Positions 45,727 through 57,439 of a stretch of DNA of 64,000 nucleotides are shown piece by piece (within the stretch, counting starts at the first letter, position 1; every line of letters starts with the position of its first letter). The notes beneath the pieces are model-generated. The model did not search any database. It saw only the letters and a program-made list of their open reading frames with translations, and was not told where the DNA came from. A program made the translations under genes and the position numbers. The DNA is from Usnea hakonensis (taxonomy: Eukaryota > Ascomycota > Lecanoromycetes > Lecanorales > Parmeliaceae), in NCBI GenBank assembly GCA_013423325.1, contig BLJB01000028.1:1-64000 (forward strand), read 5' to 3'.

Positions 45727-46472
45727 ACCCGTTACACCCCATCAAATCCCCCAAACCCCCCCCCCCCAATCCACCCCAGCCCCCTATCCCATCCCATCCC
45801 ATCCCGTCCTTCATCATGGGAATCGTGGGACAGGGAGGGATGTTTCTGTCCCGTGATCGTGATGGATTTTATTAGGATGGTATAGTATGGATTGGGAAGT
45901 GTATGTGCTGTGCAAGGGGGAAGTGGGAAAGTGGGGAAGTGGGGAAGTGAAAGTGGGGAAGGGAAATGGGGGAGGGGGAAGTGAAGGGGGGAAGTGGGGA
46001 AGTAGGTTAGTGGGGTAGTGTGTATTGGAGGGACGGGGGACGGGGAGAGATAGATGGGGGGGAGGGGGAGGGGGAGAGGGAGAGGGGAGGGGGTGAGTAG
46101 AGAGGGGGGAAGGGGGAAAATTGGGAGGGGGAAGGTGAAATTGCAATGGAGATAGGAGGATGGTGTGGATGGGTTTAGGGATGGTAAGGGATAAGGGATT
46201 AGCACTGGGGGGGCGGGGGGGGCAAAGACGCTGTCTCAGCTGCGGGAGAGAAATAGGGGCGATCAGCGAGTAGAGTAAAGATGGGCGCTGAAGGCACGAG
46301 GGGCAGGGAGGAAGTGTGGTGAAGGTATTCGTATCTTGCATTTTCTACAGTTTATCTTACAGAGAATGAGAGCATATACATCCTCATCTCATCTCCCGCA
46401 AATCCAAGCCTATTACCCACCCGCACCCCCATCAATTCCGCACCCCCATCAATCCCACCCCCCTCAACCCCC
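44966..46472. repeat. Repeat-rich, gene-free region with poly-C tracts
   Basis: Two diverged copies of a ~180-bp unit lie at about 45241-45420 and 45424-45615. Each starts with a C-rich run, carries CATCAARGATTCTCC and CCAGACGCC, and ends with ATATAGGTATTACTATA. After these come three copies of a GTTACACCCCATCA motif (about 45639, 45671 and 45730), a 30-base poly-C run (45697-45726) and purine-rich GGGGAAGTG repeats near 45915-46010. No gene. Confidence 0.75.
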
Positions 46473-47015
46473 TCAAGTCGCAACCGTACAATTCAACATC
46501 ATCGCCCCACCAGCCCCGTTACCAACATTCAAACACGACAAATTCATCTTCTCTCCCGACGTGGAAAACGAGGTCGATTCCAACCCCAATTTATCAGCCG
46601 TCGTTTTTCCCTGGTTGACCTGTTCCTTCTGTGGCGCCGGATTTTGTGGCGCCGGATTCTGTGGGGGCGGGTTCTGTGGGGGCGGGTTCTGAGGCGCCGG
46701 ATTCTGTGCCTGCGGACACGTAGTGCTCGATTCGCCGTTCACGGGGGGGCTGATCTGGTTGAGGCGGCCGGCGGCGGAGATGGCGTTGCAGGCGTAGGAG
46801 TCGATTGGGACCATTGTTTCGCCTTGGGGGCAGATGGTTTCGGAGTCCACTGGTGGTGGTAGAGGTTAGTGAGGGGGCAAGATTGGGAGGGGGTGAAGGG
46901 GGGATGTACCTCCGTTGCACCAGAAATGGCGTTTTGTGAGGGAGTGGGTGGCTGGGAGAGCGAGGGTGAGGGTGATGAAGAGGGCGGTTTGGAGGAGGGG
47001 GTTGGTTAGATGCAT
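46473..47015 (-). CDS. Small secreted protein with PQNP repeats
   Basis: Exons 46910-47015 and 46473-46849, with a 60-bp intron, give 160 residues. A signal peptide (LLQTALFITLTLALPATHS) is followed by a dibasic-like site (LTKR). The mature N-terminal part has four cysteines (FWCNGV, ETICPQGE, YACNAI, TTCPQ). A repeat of five PQN-P/A-P units ends in PQKEQVNQGK, and the tail has MNLSCLNV and MLNCTVAT. Size, cysteine content and repeat suggest a wall-associated or effector-like protein; no family is recognised. The repeat is encoded by near-identical GGCGCCGGATTCTGTG / GGGGGCGGGTTCTGTG blocks at 46630-46705, suggesting slippage. Confidence 0.65.
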
Positions 47016-48579
47016 GGTGGGTGTTGGGTCTGATAAGAGGTTGGATGAGAGGTTGTGGTGGAAGAGATTCTTGCGAAGACGGTAGGTTTAAGACGTTGCG
47101 ACTTGTCAAAAGGGACATCAAGAGGGATAGGTGTATTTATGGAGGATTGCTGAGGGAATTATCAAAATCCCAGTTCCCGCCTCAGTGCGGCCCATGGGCA
47201 TTGATGGAGGCACGGGCAGCTTGAAACGTTGCATTTTGAAACGTTACATAGCTATTATCAATACGAGACTGGTGCAGCCAATCAATCGTTTGAGACTTGA
47301 TTCAACATCAGATTGGCGTTCAATGCAATTCCGCGTATATGGGGTAGCCGCCAAGTGGGTGGAGCGCTAGAAGGAGCGCGAAATTTGAAACATACATGGT
47401 ACACGGGACGGGCAGACAAGCAACGGAGATTCTTAGGGACATTCTCGGATCGTGCACGACAGTAAATTTCATCATGATCATCACAAGGGTGGCTACTTAC
47501 CGCAGGATGGGATCGTCGCATTGGTTGCTCAGAACGTAGTTTGAGCAAGCTTCTTGGCCGCCTCATTCTCAGATCCATCGAAATTCTCCAAGATTCCTTC
47601 CACGGTGGTCCCTGATTTCCTCTCCTCATACATGTCTTGGAGTAAACGCGTATATCGGCACTTGTGAAGCTCCTCGCCGTGGTATCTCACGAGCTACTGC
47701 TCTAGACCTTCTGATTTCCTCAAGTACAGATCAAGAGACCAGGATATCCTTATGGGTCGTCATAATGGAAAGTCACTTTTGACCTCGCCCATAAGTAGGC
47801 GGGGACATCGAAAGCCACAAGGGGTGTCAATGTAGCGGATGTTTTCAAATTGCAGGATCTGAATCCATGGGTCAGGGGTGGTGTCGTCGAGCTTCTCGAA
47901 TGGATCTTGGGTCTTGGATAGCTATGACTAGGAGTATGACGTAGATCACCAGTGATTTTGCGGTTGCTTGTCCACACAACAAGGTTTGAATGGATGAAGT
48001 TCCATATATTGGAGAGCATGTCGCTTCAGAAGACCGGTAGTCGGAGACGGGCCGGCGGCGGCAAGATGACTGAAGGCGTAGATCCTTACACGAGACGGGT
48101 ATTAAGAGATGGCTTTCCTTGAGTACAGGGGAGTCCCGGTCGCAGCATTTTGGAATGAGCCCTGTATACGATGTCCACTTTCAAACGCATTTTTGGTTTG
48201 ATTGCGGAATCGTCCAAGTTCAGCTCTTTCGGTCAGCAATACAACTTGAGCGTTAAAAGACGTCTTGGAAAGATTTATTGAAGAGATGTAGTAGAGACAG
48301 GGACAGCGTGCCTAGAGCAACGAATGTACATCAACTTGAGGACAAGTACCTATGTTGTACGAGGGCGAGAAACTAACAAAACTAGCGCATGTCTGCTGAG
48401 TCAGCAATAAGAGTGTTGTACACGAAAATCAGCTCTTCTTCACTCAAAACATTGTCCCCTATCGCGACAATGGACTCGTCTTTCCTACGACTCAACCATC
48501 TGGCATCACGTCCCTTGATACAGTCAGAGAATCATCCCGCTATCCCGTCGAAAATCTCCATTCTCACCGGGTGTACCCA
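47016..48579. other. Gene-free intergenic region
   Basis: About 1.56 kb. A short direct repeat TTGAAACGTT...TTGAAACGTT lies at 47221-47245. Minus-strand frames near 47282-47629 and 47750-48019 have no domain. Confidence 0.55.
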
Positions 48580-51173
48580 ATGCCTGGGAACAGGGCACCA
48601 AAAGTCGCGTATGCCGTGTTTGTTGGACGCAATCCTGGCGTTTACAGCACCTGGTAGGACTCTGTCCGACCATTGCAGAATCCTCCCTCTAATACTTCGC
48701 TAGGTCTGAAGCCGAGAAACAAGTCAAAGGTTTCTCGCGTTCCTCCTGCAAAGGGTATACTCTAGCAGACGGAGGCAGAGGTAAAGCAGAAATCGAATTT
48801 CTGGATTTCGGTCAAAGAAAGGCGCTGAAAGAGAGGGATACGAATGAGAATGTGCGCAAAGACGTCGATGGACCCAGCGTATGGGCCGCTCCTCCCTCTG
48901 CTGAGCCCATCCGCGTCTATCTCTCGGGCTACATGCCCCAGCATACAACGCCCCACAATCACAACGGTCAACAGCTACCGACGCCTCCAAATACTTCCAC
49001 GGGAAAGAAAAGAGGGAGACCGCCTTCGTGGGAGGCAGAGAAAGATTTGCCCCACGAAGCAATATGCATAGGCGACAGTGGCGCACCAGAGGCGGTTACC
49101 AGCATGAAGTTGGAGAAGAAAATACGCATACCATCTCACACAGGATCGTCTGCAAGGATCTCGTTATGTGATTCAAATGATTGCAGCATCGAGGATAGCA
49201 GTTCTGCCGATGAACTGCCGCTAAGCCCCAATGGCAGCGACTCCTCTGCCAGTGATACTACCTCCAAGGATTCAAAACCCAGCGACGGTGGTTCTGATGG
49301 GACCAGATCCGATAGGTACAGCGATGATATAGCTGGGAAAGAAGACTTGAATGGTCTGGTGGTTCTTGCCACAGATGTTGAAGATGATAGCGGTACCTCT
49401 AGCGTACTGTCCAATGACCGTGGATGTGAAGATATTTTTGCAGGCAAGGAGGTATACCCTCAACTACCCGTACCCACAAGTCCCAGGGGCGCAGATGTCG
49501 ACGAAGTAATATATGGTGGCAGCGACATAACCACAGGTTGCACGAACACCGCGCTGGACGATTTTAGTCCACCCTTGGACTATATTCCGTCTGATGCGTC
49601 TTCCGATTATGGCGATTTCCCCGACGATCCGGCTGTGCTGGATCACATCTCCGCCATGGATCCAAGGACTGAACAAACACTATGCGCCGAACAGCTCGCT
49701 CTGGTTGATCTCATCATGAACAACCATAACGTTTTCTACACAGGCTCTGCGGGCTGTGGCAAGTCGACTGTCTTGAAGCATTTCATCCCTCTGCTCAGAC
49801 AAAAAGGGAAGAAGGTGGATGTTTTAGCTCCCACCGGAAAGGCCGCGCTTGAGGTCAATGGGAGAACCATACACAATTACGCCGGCTGGGCCATAAGCTC
49901 TCTTGGTCAACCGCTTGACATCCTGAGGAGCGAAGCTCGTGGCAAGAAGGTGTATAAAAGACTTTCGAGGACAGACGTCTTGGTTATTGATGAGATCAGT
50001 ATGGTCGCGAACCATGTTTTCGAGCGTCTCAACCACATAATGCAATCCGCCAGAGATAGCAAGAAGCCTTTTGGAGGTGTTCAAATCATCGTGACTGGCG
50101 ACTTCTGCCAGCTGCCCCCTGTCAAGGGGTTCGAGTACTGCTTGCGATGCGGCACAACCTTGGGATGCGCCTGGGACGGCAAGCATGAATGCGCCAAATG
50201 CAAAGCAATATTCAACATAACCGACAAGTGGGCTTTTCGCAGCTCTGCGTGGAAGGAGTGCCATTTTCGCCATGTTAACCTCAAAGTCATCCATCGGCAG
50301 AAGGACGCTGATTTCAAGGCCTTGCTGAACAGGCGTAGGCTCGGCGAGCCTTATACCTTCGACGAAAAATGGTTTCTACTTGAGCATCCGTCTGAAAGAG
50401 AGAACGCAGTCAAACTATTCCCAAGGCATGCAGACGTAACGGCCGTTAATGACAGCGAACTTGCGCAGCTTCCAGGGCAGGCGTTGACGTATTCGTGCTA
50501 TGATCATTTCAAATGGAACCGGGAACATGAGGCCCTTGAAGACTACCAAAAGCGCTACCCGGAACCGATGAACCATCTCTTGGAAGCTCTCGAACACCAT
50601 TCTTTCAAGCCAGAGCTTGTACTTAAGGAAGGTATGCTTGTCATACTTCTTGCCAATTTGGATCTTGATTCGAGCCTAGCCAATGGCAGTCAAGGCACCA
50701 TTGTCGGCTTCGAAAAAAATGACCCAAAATTGTTTCCTGAAGTACCACGCAAGTGGGATCATTCAAGCTACAAAAACCAACAAGTCGAGAGTTTTGTGCA
50801 ACAAACAACTGTCAAAGTATGGCCGATTGTTCAATTCCTCAGTGGCAGCAAAAGAACAATATATCCCCGGTGTATGGTGAACGAGCTCGGCGACGACAAA
50901 CCGTACAGTTTGCTCTCCAGAACCCAGATTCCATTAATGGCAGCTTGGGCAATGACAATCCACAAGTCCCAAGGAATGACCCTGTCACGCGTGATCGTCA
51001 ATCTGAGACACTCATTCGAGCCTGGTCAGGACTATGTTGCGTTATCGAGGGCGAAGACTGTGGAAGGTCTGACAGTTGAAGGGCTACCGAAGAAGACGAT
51101 GGCTCCGGATGAGCAAGTGATTGAGTTTTTGAAGGAAAATAATCTCATGCCAACGATAGAGTGTAATGGGTGA
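48580..51173 (+). CDS. PIF1-family DNA helicase with N-terminal RNase H1-type hybrid-binding domain
   Basis: Exon 1 is 48580-48653, then a 50-bp intron (GTAGGA...CGCTAG) and exon 2 48704-51173; 847 residues. Residues ~7-55 read VAYAVFVGRNPGVYSTW then SEAEKQVKGFSRSSCKGYTLAD, the pattern of the RNase H1 N-terminal hybrid-binding (viroplasmin-like) domain. Residues ~60-350 are Ser/Asp/Pro-rich and probably disordered. The helicase core has Walker A GSAGCGKST (372-380), LAPTGKAA, Walker B VIDEISM (462-468), GDFCQLPPV, MTIHKSQGMTL and YVALSRAKTVEGL. An insertion just after GDFCQLPPV carries CLRC...CAKC (Cys 504, 507, 521, 524), a likely zinc ribbon. 5'-3' helicase activity is expected from the family. 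The frame lacks a nearby ATG in exon 2, which supports exon 1. The fungal orthologue of yeast Pif1 would not normally have the N-terminal domain, so this is probably a separate paralogue. Confidence 0.9.
48595..48775 (+). other. Hybrid-binding (viroplasmin-like) domain split by a 50-bp intron
   Basis: The YAVFVGRNPGVYSTW strand-turn motif ends exon 1. The W codon is completed by the first base of exon 2, which continues SEAEKQVKGF and YTLADG, giving the compact alpha/beta domain that in RNase H1 binds RNA-DNA hybrids. Confidence 0.75.
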
Positions 51174-53890
51174 ATGACGCGAGAAATGAGAAAGTGAAGG
51201 AATGTCAATGGATTTGAAACAACATATCAAGAGATGGATAGATAGAGTGGCTGCAAGGTTGGATGTGAGTGAAGAGCCGGAGTACTTGGAAAGATATCTG
51301 CGAATGACCAGATCGGCATTGTACTGTAGCTACAACTTCAAGTACAAACACCCTCCTCACATTCACCATTCCTGCTTGAAGGAAAATCATCGACTACACA
51401 CAAGCTTGAAATCGCATTCTCTTATTCATGTCGTCGCGATGAAGACTCTCGCGAGCGTTTATTCTCCTCCGATGCCAAACGATGTGCATCACCAACAGGA
51501 CGATCACGACGGAGAGTGAGCGAGATTTGGAGTGCAAGACTTGGACTTGGCATTCTGTATCAAGAGACCAGACCGTTTGTAATTATGGAATCTCCACTTC
51601 GCGAGCCTCTCCCTTCTTCCACTGCTAAAGGATGGTCATCACCAACAAGACGCATGATTATGAAGTCTTCACTTCCCAGCTCACTCACAGGCAATTACCT
51701 AGGCAGCAGAGTCATCAACCACAGCATTCAAAAATCAGCAAGAATACCTATGTCATCACAGAGAAAGATACTACAGTGAATCCGTGGCATCAGCAATGGT
51801 GCCTTGGCATCAACGGTCGGTAAGGTATGTTTTACTATGGTCTTTTCAATGACGAGTCTGGACACAACAAGCAAATTGCGAACAGCCGGGTTGATCTAGG
51901 CTTCTCTATGGGCATTAACAGAATCGAGAGCGTGTGATTTACATACCCACCAGTCCTCGTGAATGGTCGAGGGGGGGCTCATGTCAATGAGATGGACTTG
52001 CTTTCGGTGATGATGAGTGTAGAAGATTTCGAAAACATACCCGGTAGTATCTTTTTCTGTGTTTCCCTTCCTTAATATTGAAGCCCAACGCTTTCGACGA
52101 ACTGATGAGCGCTGCCTCCACAAATTCAGGATCTCAGGGTGAGATCGCTCTGCATGTTCTCACAGACTTTTTTTTTTTTTCAGAATCATTTCTCCGAGTT
52201 CATTGCATCCATTCACAGATTCAATTCACAAGTTGTGGTTTAACGATTCACAGCGCGCATTGTGATTTACAGCAGCCTTCACTGTCTCCATGTGAAGGCT
52301 TGACTAGTGCAAGCTTGAATATTTAAAGGCCCCAAACCATCCGTTTTACATCTTCCCACATCCACCCATCCTCTCCTTGCGTCTATACATTCCTTGTCTC
52401 CATTGTCTATCTCTTACACCAGTCATACAACACCCAGGCTTCTCAAAAGCCGACATGATTTCTTACCTCTCCGAGTCACTGCTTCCTTTCCACCGCTGCA
52501 ACTCACAGATTCTCTCCGTCAGAGTGCCTCGCGAGACGTGGCTGCTACACTCATACCATGTGAAGGCTCAGCCAATATACTCTCGTGTATTCGACCTCCT
52601 TTCTTCTCGCGCTCATAAGCCATTCTATCTCCTCGGACAGAGCATTTGTCTCTGCACTCCTTCTGCATTCTGGAAGGCAAATCAGATTTCGAAATACAGC
52701 TTTTGCATTCTCGTGTATTCAATCTCCTTTCTCTAGCTCAAAGGCTATTTTCCCTATGATTCACTTTTGACAATGCATCCGTCCCTGCGCCCCTTCTGCA
52801 TACTGGAAGGCAAGTCAGACTCTGGACAGTATGCGACCTTTTGACCCATAGTACCTGCCATATCTCTTGAAATCTTTACCAAAGCTCTATCACTGGCTGC
52901 GGGGCCACATATATGCCATCATCTTCCATTAGCAAGAAAGATTGCGGCAGCGCTCAGGGCGTCTCCGCTTTCATTTATCATTGGTATTTCTCGAGCTCGG
53001 ATTCAGCCTGGTGGGATCTCCTTCTAGTCAGAATCATCTATCCGCATTGAGAGAGAGAGAGGCACACTGAAAGAGAGAGAGGCACACTGAGAGAGAGAGG
53101 GAGAGAGAGAGAGAGAGGGAGAGAGAGAGAGAGAGAGAAGAAGAAAAACAAAATCAATTCCACCTTATCTCACCTCCCCCGAAACTCAAGCTCGAGCTTC
53201 GGCTGTTCATTTTCCTGTCTTTCATATACTACATAAATATAATTCTGGCAACACCGCCTTCACTGCAGGCGAGTATCAGAACTGCTTTGTTTCCTTCAAG
53301 ATGGCGTCAGGGCTCTCTCTCTCAAGCCTGATTTTCTGTCTTCACTTCATCCACCATTTTTTGACAAGGCATCTAAGAACCCCTATGGAGATCTCGACAT
53401 TTCCGTAAATCGCAGCGATCCGCTCGCTATCGAAGGTCATATACTTACTGATCAAGTATCTCCAAAGACAGCACCGCGGCCTCGCATATGCGTTAGCTGG
53501 AGGCCCTCAGGGCGTAGGGTTATTACGAGGTGAAATGTCGGCCATCAGGGAATTTGAAATTCCTCATATTCGACGTTCTGCTTCCGAGTTCAGATTGATT
53601 TGAAATATATGTATGTACACTACTTCTTTAAGATGATTGGAATGTGTTGCTAATGTGTTAGGCAAATGAGTATTTTATGTCCGTTGCTTTTGCGCACATG
53701 GCTTGGAACATAACTCATCAATCCATTGTACCTCAGAGTCACGGAAATCACCGTGTCTCCAGTAGTAGACCTCAAACCTATCGACGCAATTGTGTACTGC
53801 TATGCCATGATGGCAAAATGTAATACAGTCCTGCTTTCTCAGAACATCAACAGCAACCTCAGCAATCCCCCAACAGCAACCGTATGGAAA
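51174..53890. repeat. Gene-poor region with GA microsatellite
   Basis: A GA-rich microsatellite with two inserted GGCACACTGA units spans about 53048-53139, followed by an A/AG tract. CT-rich leader-like sequence lies at 52370-52450. Several open frames (51202-51519, 52086-52326, 52377-52736) have no recognisable domain. Confidence 0.5.
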
Positions 53891-56440
53891 GCATGACGGA
53901 AATCCTACTTCAGTCTCGCAAGTCATTTGAACGTCTGTTTGAGTGTGCGGCTATTGATGCATCGTCTGGCTTTAAGAAGCGCAATACTATTGTCAGGTAC
54001 TAGTCCACTCGGCCATAGGCCCAAAAATGGCGCGGGGTATTGCGCTTCTTGTGAGTGCTTGATCAGACACTGGAAGATGCATAACGATGTCGCTGACTTG
54101 TCGGCAGCATCTCTCATCATCACAATCTTCTCTGCCTTCTCGTAAGTGTTCTTACCAAGTGTTGTCGCTCCTGAGGAGGCTGATTTGTGGTATGTAGTGT
54201 TACCCATACCCACAATATCAACGTCAACATCAGCATTAGTAGTAAGTTCCTTCTACTGTCCTTACTGCGCACGCTTACCGCATGCGCATTCTGGTTGTCA
54301 TCTACTGACGCGGTATAGTGGAGGGCCTGCCATATAGAACCTACTTTTGCAAGTTTGAGGATACTTGTGTCCGCGGTAAGTTCCCCCCCTACGATAACTG
54401 TCGTGCCTCGAAACGTGGGATCGGCCGTTGCGTTGGGATTCCTACCTCCCTTTAGGGGAGGGTTAGGAGTTCTATGCGACGTGTCGCCGCTCACGGAAGA
54501 GTCGACAGGAAGGACAGGAAGCGCCGAAAGGAGATCGGCCGACTAATCACTTCGGGGCGCAGAGAGGGGAAATGCCAGTTTCGTCAAGGGATACCAGCTG
54601 ACAAACCACACCTCTACGCATCAAAGAAGACGATGACGATAACATTACTTTCGAAGGCCCCAATTTTCAGTATCTATGTAAGTCTAAATACGAAAATCTG
54701 GCTGAGTCCTACGAGGTAGAGGAGGGCAGAAAGAAAGTATCTGCATTTCGCAGTTTTCTAGCTCGTCCAAATGTCCACGCCGCCTTACATACATTACGAG
54801 GGATTGTTCACACCCGCGAAGTACACTGCCGATTTTAACCTAACTGGATAGATGGAACAAAGCCTGTGGCATTGTGTGGCAGCACGGTAGATTCCTTCCT
54901 ATTCATAAGATGATCTCAATCTTTTACTAATATGTTTCTAATATATTAGAACAACTTCAACAATAGAGGCCAGAGGAACTTATAAGCAGATCGAAATCCT
55001 GCCCCTCTATGACAGGAATGACTGCACCTACTACTGAGCTGCTGTCTTTGCTCCCGCGAAGTGGCGATGCGTTTGCACCATGCATCCGGCAATTACAACG
55101 CCTTTTCTTTGAGTGTCTAATGTGAGTATTAGTTCAACTCTGAGATCGTCACTATGACTACAGCCTCGCTTCAAGTCAGCTACCTCAATCTCGTCTTTGC
55201 TGACACTCCCTCGTCCTGCGCAGTCATCATGCAGGCAATCTGCCGAAAGAGCATGGATGCGGGGATTCTAAAGACATGGGATTGGGAAAGGTATGTAGTC
55301 TCTCACATTGTTGGCTATTACTTTCCGCGCCGAGCTTCTGCTGACTCGGCCCGAATACTAGACAATAGAGGCTCTCATCGTCGTCTATTTCGGTGTGCAA
55401 AGACCCCACGTAGATGAATATTGATAAAGTCAGAGCGGAGGGAGAACAGCACCCCATGGCTATGTCCCATGAGACATATCAACAAATCAGGACTGACTCT
55501 TTCCTCAGCCGCGGTACTAGCATCCCTGGTCATGAGGACGAGCTTGACGAGTGGGCCGTCATGAACGGCTCTGGAGACGCTGCTAACGAAGACCTGGCGG
55601 AGGTGAAGCGTGGGGTACCCGAGAAATAAAGCGCCAATATCTATCCAGGAATGTGTAGGCAGCGGAGCTCACCAAACCTGCGGTTCGAGGTCCTGGACGT
55701 CAGCACCAGAAACGAGTTCCTACTGAGGAAATGTGGAAAAAGTCGGAACTGCCTCACCATGAGGCGAACGCAGTCTTTGGTTCTCGGGATAGCCATGGGC
55801 GGTCCAACCGCCGCATCTCCAAGTGTACCCGAGATGGTTCGCTTGTCCAGGGGGAGCTATATCGAGCATGGACTCCAAGCCGCTGAGAACACTGTTGTTT
55901 TCACGAATTAACGAGGTTCGTGGGAGATATTGGAAGGAGATGGAAAATGTGGACGTTGCCAGCGTTAACGCTACAGATGAAGTCGGAAAAGCAAGGATAA
56001 AGATTAATCACGCTATTACGGCTCGAAAAAATAGCTATACTCGTCAGGCGGGAGTAGTCGCTACCCCACGAGTCGGAGAAGCTCAAGATGACGGTAAGCC
56101 TCCTCTCCGTTCCAATACTTTCCTTTGTGATTGAGTCTCTAGAAAGCAATTGCAAGAGCATGGATTGCAGTCTCAAGGACTCAGACTCTCGAGTATTGCG
56201 TTTCGCCATTCGATGTTGCTTTATTTGCCGCTTGTGCTCGGCTTCAGCTTCATACGTGTTAACTTCGGCCGGATTTTGAGGTCAACACATGTTACCTTTG
56301 ACTGGTATTTGGCTGCCCAAAGGTGTACTTGTGAGAACAAATGTACTCACAACCCCGTGTCACCCTCGAAAGGATGTCCGAAGCCAAGCATCTACACCAG
56401 CAAAGTCGGCGAAAAGCAAACGCTAGGCTTCGCGTAGGAG
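53891..56440 (+). other. Cluster of coding-like fragments, gene structure unresolved
   Basis: Several plus-strand frames look coding, but I could not join them. They are MTEILLQSRKSFERLFEC at about 53891; a Cys-rich stretch without stop at 54318-54455 (TYFCKFEDTCVRG, then DNCRASKRGIGRC); an acidic frame 54602-54838 (KEDDDDNITFEGPNFQYL, then KKVSAFRSFLARPNV); MTAPTTELLSLLPRSGDAF at about 55018; 55414-55629; and a basic frame near 55660-55900. Candidate introns such as 54240-54317 (GTAAGTTCC...GGTATAG) sit between some of them. This may be one or more multi-exon genes or decayed copies of a repeated gene. Confidence 0.3.
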
Positions 56441-57249
56441 CACTCGGATAAGCACCTATTTTGCACAATTCAGCCCTTCCTACAATAACGAGCTGATCTC
56501 AGGAAAGGATCATATTCTCACTAGCACCAGGTATGTTTCTTTTATTTTGATCTCAATATTCATTGGAAATACTTGCCTGGCAATGAACACCGGCAGCAGC
56601 TAAGCCAACACCGATGATGACTTCAGTCAAACGCAGAACATTGCAAGATCGTCAGCCTAGAACTAGGATATATTGAGATACTCACTTGACATAACCTCAC
56701 TTCGCCGACGGGAGATTCAGCGAAAGCTACGCGAGCAGCAACTAAAGTGGCAGCGTCAGCATCACCTCGGCTCCTTTATCATCGCAATGTCTCCCCAACC
56801 TACGGCGGACGAGGGCTGACACTACAACACATCAATTTTTTTTCCCCCTACATATGCTAATTTGCATGACTTCTAAGCTACGTACGAACTTCATATATGA
56901 CTCCATATAACACTCAATAATGCTGCTATAGGGTATAATATCGTCATCAACAAGAAATTCTGGAATTAGCCCTAGTTTGGTCAGCCAAGGAGGCTGCCGG
57001 AAGCTGGGGCGAATGACGGTCAGGAGGTTGCGGATCAATATGAAGAAGGTCCTGGAGCAAACGGGCCATCGGAAAATTGAGAGCAAATGGAATGGCGGAT
57101 TCAATGAAGGGTTCATTGTTCAGAAAATTTCCTTCAAAACCCACCAAGATTCTTTTTCTCCACAACAACAACATCACTACAACCACCATCATCATGTATG
57201 CAGCAGGTACCTGATTTTCATGATTGTACGAGCATGCTACTGACTCGCT

Positions 57250-57325
57250 TTATACGAAGCAACAGCAACAGCAATACCAACACCAACACCACCACCAACA
57301 ACAACAAAAACAAACTCCCCCACCT
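57250..57325. repeat. CAA/ACC-rich simple repeat
   Basis: A run of CAA, ACC and AAC triplets (AGCAACAGCAACAGCAATAC...). It is flanked by related GTACGAGCATG / CATGCTCGTAC words at 57227-57237 and 57369-57380, with a third close copy near 57437. Confidence 0.6.
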
Positions 57326-57439
57326 CCCCACAAGAAAATGTAAGTTATGCCCCTTACCCTGTCTGTCAGCATGCTCGTACGATATCTATCATCCTTCCTA
57401 TTACCTACCTGTCACACTTCCTAGCACCAGCTTGTTAGT

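Noticed and set aside
45732..46341. Proline-rich minus-strand frames
   Set aside because: Produced by GGGGAAGTG-type purine repeats on the plus strand.
48595..48775. Viral origin of the viroplasmin-like domain
   Set aside because: This fold is the ordinary N-terminal domain of eukaryotic RNase H1; nothing else nearby is viral.
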